Part shown: one piece after another, positions 13,645 through 25,098 of the stretch | Layout: every line of letters begins with the position of its first letter | Position numbering within the stretch: the stretch's first letter is position 1 | From: Sphagnum magellanicum | Taxonomy: Eukaryota; Streptophyta; Sphagnopsida; Sphagnales; Sphagnaceae | NCBI GenBank assembly: GCA_021904315.1 | Contig: CM038914.1 | Location: 6,262,001 to 6,326,000 of the forward strand | DNA: 64,000 nt | Direction: 5' to 3' | Position numbers and translations under genes: made by a program | The notes under the pieces: model-generated | What the model was told of the DNA's origin: nothing | What the model saw: only the letters and a program-made list of their open reading frames with translations | Database searches by the model: none

Positions 13645-13722
13645 TATTTGGGTTGCAAGTGAAAGGACTTGAACCCCTTCACCTCCACTTTGGGGTTCAA
13701 CTCCCTAACCATTGCACCAAAA
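13645..13722 (-). repeat. tRNA-derived SINE head (pol III A and B boxes)
   Basis: On the minus strand, TGGTGCAATGGTTAGGG (13719-13703) fits a pol III A box. About 25 bases on, GGTTCAAGTCC (13675-13665) matches the B box consensus GGTTCRANTCC. The sequence does not fold into a normal tRNA acceptor stem and continues into a non-tRNA body toward lower coordinates, as plant SINEs do. The 3' end and target duplications were not resolved. A decayed tRNA pseudogene is the alternative. Confidence 0.6.
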
Positions 13723-13734
13723 TCTATTTTAATA

Positions 13735-16080
13735 CAGTAGAACCTTTATAATTTTATCACCTAGGGATCGCCAGCCAATGATAAAGTTTGAGAGGTTATA
13801 AATTATGGGAGAGTTTGGAACTATGAGGCGTAGGGTTCAAAAGCTGCAGGCTGCTCTTTTTTCCCATTTTCTTTGCATTTTTGATCATCAAGGCAACCCG
13901 TCTTTGGCAGAGAAAAAGGGTGAAAAACATATGAAGTCCAACACTTTTTTTCCGAACTTGCTTGTAACCGGACTATTGTCCCTCCAGTGCACTTCACACT
14001 TTGCCCTAAACTAGATATACACGGTACAGATCTGAGCTACAGTGTGCAGAAGGTCGCGGAGACTCCTTGGAAAGTCACGGAACGTTCTAGAGCCTTCTTG
14101 TCAATACAGTATTTGATTAATCCGGTCAGATCCACATGAATCGGTAGAGATGGAACATCAGGGAACATTCTGGAAAATCGACAAACGACCAATTTTTGCT
14201 TCAAATTGTATCCCCAGATATGTAGCTTAGTTGCCGAACGAATACAAAGACTTGTAGATCGACTTTGTTACATTGCTTGTGCATAAAAACAGGGCAGGAC
14301 CCGTTTTTTTTCTTCACCAGCAACCAACAATGGCGAAGTCCCCCAAACCAGCTCGTAGCCATCTGACGGAGTCCCTACGCATTGCCCTTTGTCGATATAA
14401 GAGGGACAACCCAGCCCTCAGTCAAAGGGCCCTGGTGAAGTGGTTGGAGGAGATTCATCAGATGACAGTGACACAAGCGACAATCAGTAACACTCTGCAA
14501 CGTTCGGCGAAGCTGCTGGCACGAGAGGAAACTGTAAATGGGAACACCAAAACTTGGCGATCGGTCATGTATCAGGATGTGGATGAAGCCTTGGCGCAGT
14601 GGGTGGAGGCGTACCAGGCTAATATCAACATCAGCAGGGAGATGATCCGCCAGAAGGTTGCCCAATTCCTGGAGAGGCTACATCCTGACGCACCAAAATT
14701 CGAGTTTTCGAGCGGATGGCTGGCCAAATTCAAGCAACGACATTAGATACGGTCGCACCGTCGATTTGGCGAGAGTGGTGCTACGGACACAAAAATCATC
14801 GAGGAGTCCCTGCCACGCATCCGCACAATCCTGGACCAGTATGCACTTGCTAACATATACAACATGGACGAAACTAGGCTTTTCTACTGTATGCAAGCCA
14901 ACAACTCGCTTGCCTCCAAACAGCTCGAAGGCCGCAAGCAGAACAAAGAGCACATCACCATCACTATATGCTACAACGCTGACGGGTCTGACAAACTGCC
15001 ACTCTGGATCATCGGCAAATCGTTTCGCCCCCACTGTTTCAAGAACATCAACATCGACAACCTCGACTGCAAGTACCACGCCAACAAAAATGCCTGGATG
15101 ACATAAAACGTCTTCAAATTGTGGCTAATGCCTTTTGATTGGTGCATGGATGGACGGAAGGTGATACTGCTCTTTGACAATTGCAGTGCGCACATCAAAG
15201 ATGCCGATCTGGAGAAGTTCAACATTCAGTTGAGGAACACAACATTGCTCTACCTGCCGTTAAACACCACCTCGAAAATTCAGCCGTGCGACGGTAGAAT
15301 CATTTGCACATTCAAGGCCTATTACCACTGTTAATTCAACAACCAACTGCTGTCAAGGATTGAAAGCAACGTCGCAGATCCGGAGAAAATCAACCTCCTT
15401 GATGGCATCCAAAACGCCATTGCAGCCTGGAAGTAAGATGTCCGGTCAATGACCATCAAGAATTGTTTCCAACACTGTCAACTCCGCTCAGATGCGACTG
15501 CCACCCAAGAAATCGAACCCCCCGCTGAACTGGTCGTTGAATTGGAAGAGTAGATTCGTCAGTTCCACTATTGCAACCCCATGGAAATCCGCAAGCTTCT
15601 CAACTATCCTGACGAGGAAACAATTGCCCACGTGCCCACCGATGATGACATTACAGAGGCTATCACCGAGCAATTCTAGCCATCACCACTGCTCGCGGAC
15701 AATGACGATGACGATGACAACTAGGAGCTTTCGGTGGTCACATCGGGGGAGGCATCGGAGATGCTTTCCAAGCTCCAGCTTTTCTGGACACAGCAAAAGG
15801 ACATCTATCTTGCTTTTGTTGACTCGATTGTGAAGATGAATGACAGAGTACACCATCTCCACCAGAATAGCCTTAAACAGAGGCCTATCACTAATTATTT
15901 CCACCATAATTGATCGAGAAATAAACGAATTATAAAATTATAAAATTGTCGAGAAAGAGGAAAAGTGATAAGTTATAAGAATATAAATTTTTTGCTTGGT
16001 CCCATTGATGGACCGGGCCGGAGTGATAAAATTTGAGAGGTTATAAAATTTGGGGGGATCAGTTTATAGAGGTTCTACTG
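13735..16080 (+). mobile_element. full-length pogo/Tigger DNA transposon
   Basis: The ends are inverted repeats: the left begins CAGTAGAACCTTTATAA and the right, on the other strand, CAGTAGAACCTCTATAA. Each is flanked by TA (13733-13734, 16081-16082), the target duplication of Tc1/mariner-pogo elements. A subterminal motif, GATAAARTTTGAGAGG followed by TTATAAA, occurs near both ends in the same orientation (about 13780-13805 and 16025-16050). Between them lies one transposase gene (14330-15913). The 2346-bp element is clearly richer in G+C and CpG than the AT-rich DNA on both sides, suggesting recent arrival from a differently composed genome. It sits beside a SINE head and divides a TTAGGCT-rich stretch. 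Confidence 0.9.
14330..15913 (+). CDS. Tigger/CENP-B-like transposase with seven in-frame TAA/TAG codons
   Basis: The frame starts MAKSPKPARSHLTESLRIAL. Residues about 1-65 resemble a psq/CENP-B helix-turn-helix. Residues about 75-145 resemble the Tc5/CENP-B DNA-binding domain (FSSGWLAKFKQRH). A DDE_1 catalytic core covers about 175-370: NMDETRLFYC with D180, LLFDNCSAH with D283, and LPLNTTSKIQPCD with D321, giving a DD37D spacing. A long D/E-containing tail ends in ITNYFHHN before TGA (15911-15913). All 528 codons lie in one frame with no frameshift. The standard code is interrupted at TAG 14744, TAA 15104, TAA 15332, TAA 15434, TAG 15551, TAG 15677 and TAG 15722; no internal TGA occurs. Either the copy is dead by base substitution, or it comes from a genome reading TAA/TAG as Gln. 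An in-frame ATG at 14273 exists, but homology begins near 14330. Confidence 0.85.
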
Positions 16081-16082
16081 TA

Positions 16083-17360
16083 ACACATATGGTTACCACT
16101 AGATTTTAAACAGTAAACTTTTTAACTTGGATTAACTTACGTCACCTTAAGTTGACCTTGGTTTACCTAGCTCAAACTAGGCTACCTAGCACCTTAGCCT
16201 ATGTTAATTTAACCTAGGCCTTTTTAGGCTAAACCTAGGTAACCTACGGGTACTTAGGTTCAACCCAAATTAGGTTCAAATTGGTTCAATTAAGTTAAAC
16301 ATGACAAAAAAATTAAATTAGGCTAAGTGCAACTATTTCTAGGCTAAATTATGATAAGTTAATTTAATTATGATAAATTTGGCTAAATTATTTGCTTGGT
16401 TAAACATGGCTATAAAAGGATAAATAAATTATTTAGGTTATAATTAGATACACTATGTTAAATTAGAATAAAATAAGTTGGCTAAATCATGTTAAATTAG
16501 GTTAAATTAAAGTACTCAAGTGAACCTTGGTTAAATTTGCCTTAAATAAAATTAAATAGGATAACTTATGCTACTTTGGCTAAATTTAATTAATTAGGAT
16601 AAATTAAATTAAACAAGGTTATTTAGGCTAAACTAAGTTAAACTTGGTTAAATTTAGTTAAATTTGCGGTGCAGTCACATTAACAAGTACACAAGTAATT
16701 GTAACTAATGTTTGGTTTTGTGTATTTAACATTTAAAAATAAAATAAAGAACTCCAAATGGAATTACTTTCACATAATGTTATTTTCAATAAATTGATAT
16801 ATATATTTTAAAAGCTTGAAATCAATTTAATAAATGAAAAATACCCAAAAACATTTTGAAAGCATTATAACCGGTGTTTTTAAGCAGTAAAAAGACTTGT
16901 AAATGGATTTGAATTTTTTTGACAATGACATATTTTTAAAATTTTTTTAATTTAAACCATAACATAATACTGTGATGAAAATTTTAAAGATTTTTAAAAA
17001 TAATTTTGTTCAAAGTATTGCAAAAATATTTTAAGATAAACATCCAATAAGTAGTCACCCAAGGGGGCGGGTGTAACTCATTTCATCTTGTTTGCACATT
17101 TTGACTAAACTTGCTTTAATTTGGCTAAATTTGGCTAAATTAAGACAATGATGTTAAATCAAGTTAAATTACATTAAATTTGATCAAATTAGCTAAATTA
17201 AATTAATTTATGCTAAATTAAATTGCTTAAGTAAAATTGTGTTAAATTAAGCTAAACTAGGCTAAAATACACTAATTAAACCAAAGTACATTAAACTAAA
17301 CTAGGCTAAAGTAGGTTAAATTATTTTAATTTAAGTTAAACTAGGCTATTGTGAGTAAAC
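16083..17360. repeat. degenerate TTAGGCTAAA-rich low-complexity stretch
   Basis: Words such as GGCTAAATTAGG, GGTTAAATT and AACTAGGCTA recur at irregular spacing in 16090-16680 and again in 17100-17360, with ordinary AT-rich DNA between. No fixed period was found, so this is a decayed satellite or simple-sequence domain. Related CCTAACCTAACC words occur at 13555-13625, left of the Tigger element. Confidence 0.5.
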
Positions 17361-20300
17361 TAAAATTTCCTACATGCATTGGTGGAAGAAGTTTGAAATA
17401 ATATATATGCAACTAGTCCACAAAAAATTTAGAAGAATTTAAGATTTCATTTCCATCAATGACCCATGCATGGCAATGTGTTAATTTTCACAAACACGCC
17501 CTACAAATATGGTCAACCCATCAACTTTTTTTACATGCAAATGTTTTTATCTTTCCATCAACCTAGTTTTTACATGTGAAAGTTTTTCAAAATGACGAAC
17601 TCAAATCAAAAATTGAAAATTAATTGATTTTTGAAGGTTTTAATCACCAAAAATGAAACAAATAAAAACAAAACCAATAGCTTTTCATATTAGTTTTTTA
17701 ATGATTAGCCAACAATATTAAAATAAATAAATTGTAGAGCATATTTGGTTGATAATTAGATTTGGCTTAATTTTCCTAAAGATCATTAACATTGTTTATA
17801 CATCTTTTTATTTTTGATTGCCACTTTGGGTATATCAAAAAAATTCTTAAAAAGGACATTGTTTCCCATACCAAAAGGCCATCATTAAGGTAGGGGACCA
17901 ATAATTAAATATTGCTATCAATCACTTTTTCATTGTCATTTTGTGAGATGCCTTTTTCTATTTGGGCATTTCCATGATAGTACAAAATAAACAAATAGAG
18001 TCAAAACTAGAAATACAAATATTATCAAAAGTGATAGCATGTAAAGTTTAACTAACTAATTGAATTATTCAAGAAATCACATATAGTTAATTTAGGACTT
18101 AGTAATAAAACATGAAATAAACCATGAATATGAAATTGATTCATAATTATGTCTTTATGTAAATGAAAAATAATAATTTTTATAAATATTGTTTAAAACA
18201 CACTATTTGACAACAATACACCATTTGTCATTAATTTCAAATTTTGATTTTTATTCTTGAATAATGATAAAAATAACTCTTACCATACCTTTTCAATGGA
18301 AAAACATTGTACAACTTAAAAAGGTCATAATCATCAAAACATAATGTATTACTAAAGAATTACATATCATTTAATCTAAAGTTCATGATGTAAAAAAACT
18401 TGAAATTTTTTATGGATTTTGTTTTAATGGTTGTGTTTTTGAATGTGAAAAAAACTATCAAAATTTTTGGACTAAAACTAATATTTGTTAGTCCTTTTAC
18501 TACATTGTAGCTTGGAGAGGTCACTTCCATTTTATTCCAAACATTGTGTAAAAAAATATAGGGTGCAACTTATTGAGGAAAAAAAAAATCTATTTCAATG
18601 TGAATAGGATGTTTATAATTGATTAAGAGAATATATTTAAAATATACCATTATTTCATAGCAAACTAAAAAATACCCTTATATCTTAGGTGTTTTTTAAC
18701 AACAAAAAGTGACCTCTCCATGCAATATTGCAATAAAAAATTACAATTTAAAAATGTATTCCAATTGACAATTGAATTTTTCATATGTGCATCAATTTCA
18801 TAACATAATGAAAATTTAAGATGTTATCCACTTTCAATTGCATGTTTCTAGCAATAAATCTTTTCTCTACTTATTTAAAAAGCCACATAAAAAGTTAACT
18901 ACAATGAAAATTTTCAAACTATGATTCCTTTTTTAAAAAATGTTTGTTATATTTCCCATTATGTGGGTTCAATTTACCCATTATTTTCCTTGGAAGCCAC
19001 AACCAAGACTACAAACAAAACTACATGAACATTTGACTCATAACATCAATATGGATTACATATACCTTATTGCCTTGGCAAATTCAACACTAATTGTATT
19101 ATTTTCAGAAATGTTGAAATTTTTGAATTTTTTTAAATAACAAAAAATTGTGAAGAAAAAGATTGAACCTTCAACAATATTATATTCATCAAAATGAAAT
19201 TCTCAAAATTAATAAATTATTTCACAAACATGTGTTGAAACTACCAAGGTATTATTGTATTTTTTGCTTTCCTCATTTGCAAGTGAAACAATTGCATGAA
19301 ACACCTCAAAGTGAGGCAACCTAAAGTTGTTTATGAATATATATTTCATCAATTATTTTTCTTTTGATCATGGGTCTTAGGTGAATGATAGATCTGGTGG
19401 AAGATGTTCAACTATTGAAATGAGTTAACATTGATTGAGTAGAGGATCACGATGGATTAAATTTTAGTTACAACAAGGATCAATGTTTTGTATATTAGTG
19501 GGTTGGCCAAAGGGGGGGATTAAATATCACATGGATTTTTGTGGACCTTGTATTTAAAAAAACTCTTACTTGTTCCAAAGTTGGGAATCAATGTGTCAAA
19601 TTGTGACAAAAGGTTCAAGTTTAGGAACTTTGATATCTTTGCAAAACTAGTTTGGAATAATGACTTGATCATGGCAAAGGTTAAGTGTACATGAATATCA
19701 TGGTTTGTAGTAAGACTTGTGTGAATATTTCAAAGTATTAAACTCAAATACTATTAAATTTGGGAATAACAATAATATTCATTTATATTATTAACTTGGG
19801 TTGCACATTGTTGCACACTACCAGTGACAAGCAACCTTTTTTTTCTTATCATGTCCCATTTGGTTTTCAATATCTCATTATTATTTATATCAATTCTTAA
19901 TTTAATTTAAATGGTATTAAAGATTATATCCATGGTGGGTAAGGTAAAAGAGGGAGGTAGTTGTTAACAAAAAAAAAATTAAAAAATGAGGTAGTTATTA
20001 GTAAAGGAATGAAGTAATAAGCTTGAAAATGAAATAGGATTTTTTTTCATATCCCTATCAATGGGTAGGGGAAAGGAATAAGGTAGTTATTAAAAAATGA
20101 GGTAATTAAGTTGGGAAATGATGAAGTAGTTATGAGTTATTTGTAGAATTGTCCCTGGAATTGTCCAAGGATGACCATACAATAGATTTTAAGAGCTTAC
20201 AAAAGATTATGCAAAATCACACATATATCAACTCCTCAAATTTTCATCATTGGAATTAAAATAATTTTAAGGAATTATTAATAGAAATTAACCCAATAAT

Positions 20301-21190
20301 ATTTCCAAAATTATTAATGGAATTATTTCCTTTTCACTAAATTGTTCAATTTTATATTTTGGAGCTAATATAGGAATACTAAACTTCTTAGCCATCAAAG
20401 TATAAAATGTTAATCTCTTACACCAATCCTTGAGCACCACAAGGAAAATAAATAGGAAGCTTGAAAATTGTAAAAAAAAATAATTTAAAGGAAGATTTTG
20501 GAATTCATTGGTAGGAAAATCTCAATCAAGGTGAATTTTAAGTTACAACTTTTTATGTTAACAATATTTGAATTTTTTTCTTGTCTATAAGCAAAGGGAT
20601 TTTCTTAATGACAAATGTACATACATAAGGAAATGATTAATCATCCACAACCCATACTTAAGAATGTTCATTTTTCACACATTTTGTCTAAGAATTCCAA
20701 AGAGTAATTGCTTTGGGCTTGGTTTGTTGGAATGCAAATCGAGTTGTGAAGATTTTGTTTCTTTGTAATTGAAATGTATGTTGCATCAAAACAGGACTAC
20801 CCATCAAATGGGTTCATTCTATATACATGTTACTATGGTTTGATTTTACAAAATACATGCTTTATAACATCGCAAAACTCCCTTTGGATCTCCATGGTCT
20901 GCAAGACTCCCCTTGATAGCTTGTACACACACTCATTTTCTTTTGTCTCTTTAATGATATTTGTGGTTTTTTTTCCAGGTTTGGTATACATCATATCTTA
21001 ACACCCATCTAAAAGATGAGGATAGAAATAAGTAATAAATTTCAACATTTTGCAACACTAGTGGAACATCCAAAATCATATATCCATGCAACACTAGTTT
21101 TAACACTTAGTAAGGACTTGTTTACATAAGAAAATCACAAAGGAAAAAAAATGCATTAAAAGAGGTTTAGCTTAATTGTCGATTGAATTC
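17361..21190. other. intergenic, AT-rich; nothing recognised
   Basis: No supported gene or RNA. 19082-19127 repeats a 45-base segment seen near the left window edge. 19950-20130 holds a loosely repeated GAGGTAGTTATTA motif. Confidence 0.45.
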
Positions 21191-21199
21191 TTTTAGAGA

Positions 21200-21589
21200 G
21201 CTATAAAGGATTCATCGGTAAGTGGATGGGCTGATTATGCTGAAAGGCTCATTGAGGCCACTTTGGGTATTTCAATCAATCTTAGTTATTGAATTGTGTG
21301 GCATCGTTGCATCACAATTGCAATCTTGAAACAAGTATATGAGGAAAGTCTTAACTCCTCGGTCTACTTCCTGGGTGGACCCAAAATAAAGTCAGTTGTC
21401 ACTTCCAACCAATTTGAAAAAAAGGACCCAACCCTAATAATCCACACCAAACTAGTGTGAACATGACTAAAATCTCCAATGACTAGCTCAATGTGAATAA
21501 GGCCATTTATTGAGTGCCAAAACCACCACCAATGGATGGATGCAATAATCCCTCCTCCTTTGGAAGCAAGGTGTAAGCCAAAGAAAAAA

Positions 21590-21620
<31 letters not shown>

Positions 21621-22500
21621 TGGTAAGTGAATGGATAGTTCCCAAGTGAACGGATAAGAGTATTGCACACGGTACTACAACACACTTTTGGAGGCAGGTT
21701 GTATACAGGATCAACTGCTTACAATGCCAGTAGAAACCAAAGAAAGAAAAACTCCAAAAACACAAGATTGTGAAATCAAAGTACGCTTTGATGAACTTTC
21801 GCCTTCCATTTCCCCATTCAAAAGATGAAGTACTTATGATGGTAATAGTCAAGCTACTTCTCAAAGTTTTGAACTTTTCAATCATGTCGTTTCCTTTCCT
21901 TTCCTTTCCTTTCACCTAACAAATGGAGAATGTGCTTCTCACACCCATTTCCCATCCCCTTTGCCTCCACAGCTTGTTTGTTGCACAGAGTGCCCGAACC
22001 TTCCTTGTAAGCACTTCTTCAAGTGCACTTTCCAACATCAAATTGTCTATGTTCCATCAAACCAACCGCAACTGGCAAACCATCCATTGGAAGCCTGTTA
22101 TGTCACACTGGTTGGTTAGCTACGCAACGGGAACCCAACAGAAAAAGTGTTTCCTGTCCACCCACCATCCATCTCTCGGAGTGCTCTGGTGGTGGCTGTT
22201 GAAATATCATTCTGGCCATAGGAAAATAGACGGGCTACTAAGTAAATAGATGGATGTAAATGGTTAGTAAGTACGTGGGTTGGGTTTAGAGGTAAGTGGT
22301 AAACACAGCAATTGAACTAACCACCATGGTTAGCTGGGGACCTGGAACCCAATTGGAAAGCTGTTTTTTTTTTTCTGTCCACCTACCATCCATCCCTCAT
22401 GGCGCTCTCTGGTGGCTGTTGGTTCATTTCTGACCATTGTCCATAAAACCTATTCACCATGAAGTACAAAATGCTTCTCTTCTCCAACTCATTTCACTAG
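21200..22500. other. unidentified stretch with microsatellite and a diverged duplication
   Basis: Base composition is more balanced than in the flanks. A (CA)n run lies at about 21592-21620. 22100-22220 and 22325-22450 are diverged copies of one segment: both carry CTGTCCACC, ACCATCCATC and CTCTGGTGGTGGCTG-like words. Frames at 21364-21915 (-) and 21923-22249 (+) show no domain I recognise and may be chance. Confidence 0.4.
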
Positions 22501-22524
22501 TGAAGTAGGTCAAACACAATCAAG

Positions 22525-22525
<1 letters not shown>

Positions 22526-22564
<39 letters not shown>
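22526..22564. repeat. (GA)n microsatellite
   Basis: About 19 near-perfect GA dinucleotides. Confidence 0.9.
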
Positions 22565-22565
<1 letters not shown>

Positions 22566-23284
22566 AATTGACATTTTGGTGTTTGTTTGGTTTGGATTTC
22601 CACACTATGGGTGTCCCTTTGTGCATTGTCTTTTTTTGGCGTTGCCTACCAAGGCAAGGATATTGGGTTTAGATTCATTATAGAGTATAGTAGCTTAAGG
22701 GATTTTTATAGGCCCCTAGGTAGGTAATAGGTCTATTTTTTATATGAGGATTAAATTTGAAAGATGATATTTTGGCTTGTGTTGAAACTTAAGATTAGTT
22801 ATATAGAGTTATAATATCTTGAAGGATTTTGGTTTCTTTCAGAGGATTTTTTGAAGATTATATTTTTGCATGGTGAAATATTTGAGTTTTCATAATTCTT
22901 CTTTTGCCTTAAGATACTTTTTAATGTAAATGGCAAGGCCACAGTGTGAAACACCCCTTGGAAACCCCTTGGAAATTTTTGCCAAAAAAGTCTGTTGACT
23001 CACAAAAAAATGGTAGGCGTTGCCAAAAATGCAAAAGATTGTTGGTAATCTTGAATTGATTGTTAGCACTCTGACTTGCGGAAAAGAAATAGTTTTTACC
23101 ACGAGCTAGGCATGTATGTGGTATGTGTATGTGAGCAATTGAGACACGGCACTTTGTAACATAGAACCATGTGCTGAATATTTGTGCTGTTTATTTTGGA
23201 TACTAGGTTTCATTGACCCTTGGATCTTGGCAGATAGGTTACATTGGAAAAGAGAGAGGTCGGCATTTTGCCTCCGTGGGGATG

Positions 23285-23526
23285 AAATATTTTGCACGTG
23301 AAATAAAAGTTGCCTTCAAATACACCAGAAAATTTCTTCTGGATTTACCAGCACTCACCACCATATTTCATTTTGCACATGAAATAAAAGTTGCCTTCAA
23401 ATACGCAAGAAAATTTCTTGTGGGTTTACCAGCACTCACCACCATATTTCATTTCGCACATGAAATAAAAGTTGCCTTCAAATACACCAGAAAATTTCTT
23501 GTGGGTTTACCAGCACCCACCACTAT
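23285..23526 (+). repeat. 81-bp tandem repeat, three copies
   Basis: The unit begins GAAATAAAAGTTGCCTTCAA at 23300, 23381 and 23462, giving a period of exactly 81. Copies differ by only a few bases. Because 81 is a multiple of three, a 107-codon frame (23213-23536) carries a 27-residue repeat containing KVAFKYTRKFL. There is no evidence that it is expressed. Confidence 0.9.
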
Positions 23527-23658
23527 TTTATTGTAGCGGTATTTATACTTTATTGTAGCGGTATTTATATTTTATTGTAGTGGTATTTATACTTTATTGT
23601 AGCGGTATTTATATTTTATTGTAGCGGTATTTATATTTTATTGTAGCGGTATTTATAC
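23527..23658 (+). repeat. 22-bp tandem repeat, six copies
   Basis: Six consecutive units of TTTATTGTAGCGGTATTTAT followed by AC or AT, starting one base after the 81-bp array. Variation is confined to one CG/TG site and the last base. The two arrays directly abut. Confidence 0.92.
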
Positions 23659-23659
23659 T

Positions 23660-24948
23660 TTATGACTAAAAGCCACAAGGCTTTATCCCCCCTCCTAAGG
23701 CCACTCTTCTTGGCTTTTGTATGTTGGACATGATTTGCCTCCCTCAAGAAGGTGGCGAGTCAATCTAAAGCTCTCCTTTCAGTTGTTTCGTGAGCAAGTT
23801 TGTACTTGAAAGTTGATAAGTCGTTGAAGGACTAGTTGTTCAGGCTTTTTTTTAATAAATGGGCGGTGTTGTAAGATGCATGAAGCCTTACCCACAAAAG
23901 GTGTGAGCTATAACTGGCTAATAATTGGCAAGATAACCTATGGTTATCAGCCAATTATTTGATGACCTACCCTTATGCATAATTGACAATTTATTTTCCA
24001 AAAATATTGATAACTAATCAGAACCTAATTTTTAAATTAAAAAAACCTACCCAACAATTATGAAAAAAAATCAACGACTAACCAACACTGGGAAAAACCT
24101 AGCTCCTTTGCTAAATAAATACTGACCTTCGCCTAATTGGCTCCCTCTGGCCTCTCAGGTGGTCACTGCATGCCTCATTTTCATCAATACCTTACCTGCA
24201 CTTCACTCGTGAACATATCATTTGGAACCTATGACCACACTCCACATGGTTCAAAAAAAAATTTTGATTTTTTTTTTTTTTTAATTGGCTTTGCTGCATC
24301 AATTTGAAATCCCAAAAAGAAGCCTTGTTTGAGGCATCAAGCAACCCACAAAATTTGTAGGTTCATAGTTCAAACCATGGTATGAGTGCAGGTGCTGGTT
24401 CACCCAAGGCCTGAACTTTGTATTATCCCTTTCTGGGCATTTATCCGGAGTCTATGCTTTCAAGGGGACTACCTATCAATGTTATGTTGTAACTATTAGA
24501 GAAATCTGCAAATTCACCCTGTCTTCATCCTGTCTTTGGGCCTCCTTTCACCCCATATCCTCTCTTATAGATATCCTCTCTTATAGTGGTGTTCGCAAAG
24601 TAAGGAAATTTGAACAATGCCTTTTGAAAAATTATCTATCTCTTCCAAGCCTAGCTACCTTAAATTTTTAGGTGCTATTTTGTAACACACAATTTTGTTG
24701 TTCTTGCAAAAGGCTTGTCCAGGATTCGGCAACTACAATTTGGGAATTCCGTTATTTTTGAAACTAAAAAGATGGTTTTGACCTATAGAAATGATTTTAT
24801 TTTTCATGATAAAAGACCCATGTTTGCCAGATGTTGAAAAGAAATGATTTTCATGGATCTAGGATTGGTTCTAGGAGGATTGGTTCTTTTGATTTTCATA
24901 TTTTTGTCATAACCAAATTAGCTATTTTCATGGGTTATATTGCAAAAT
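23660..24948. other. intergenic; no gene seen
   Basis: Moderately AT-rich DNA with short frames only. A CTCTCTTATAGATATC-like duplication occurs at 24560-24590. Confidence 0.4.
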
Positions 24949-25095
24949 CACTATGAAAAAATCATGTCTGTTACAACTTGTCTGTTTCGTTGTGTAATTT
25001 AATTTTATTGAAATTTTTTTAGTTATAATCTAATTCTATTGAATGTTTTTTAATTACATCAAACAAGTTACAACGGACATAATTTTCCCATAATG
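24949..25095. mobile_element. 147-bp CACTA-type MITE
   Basis: The left arm begins CACTATGAAAAAATCATGTC. The right arm, on the other strand, begins CATTATGGGAAAATTATGTC. The arms stay alignable through GTTRYAACTTG for about 32 bases. Both sides are flanked by AAT (24946-24948 and 25096-25098), a 3-bp duplication. The CACTATGARAAA end is shared with the 1.85-kb CACTA element at 4911-6759, suggesting one mobilising transposase family. The C-to-T change in the right end may have immobilised it. Confidence 0.75.
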
Positions 25096-25098
25096 AAT

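Noticed and set aside
13645-13722. intact tRNA gene
   Set aside because: A and B boxes are present but no paired acceptor stem or normal cloverleaf could be drawn.
14375-15907. overlapping frames on both strands within the Tigger element
   Set aside because: Shadows of the transposase frame, whose motifs are continuous.
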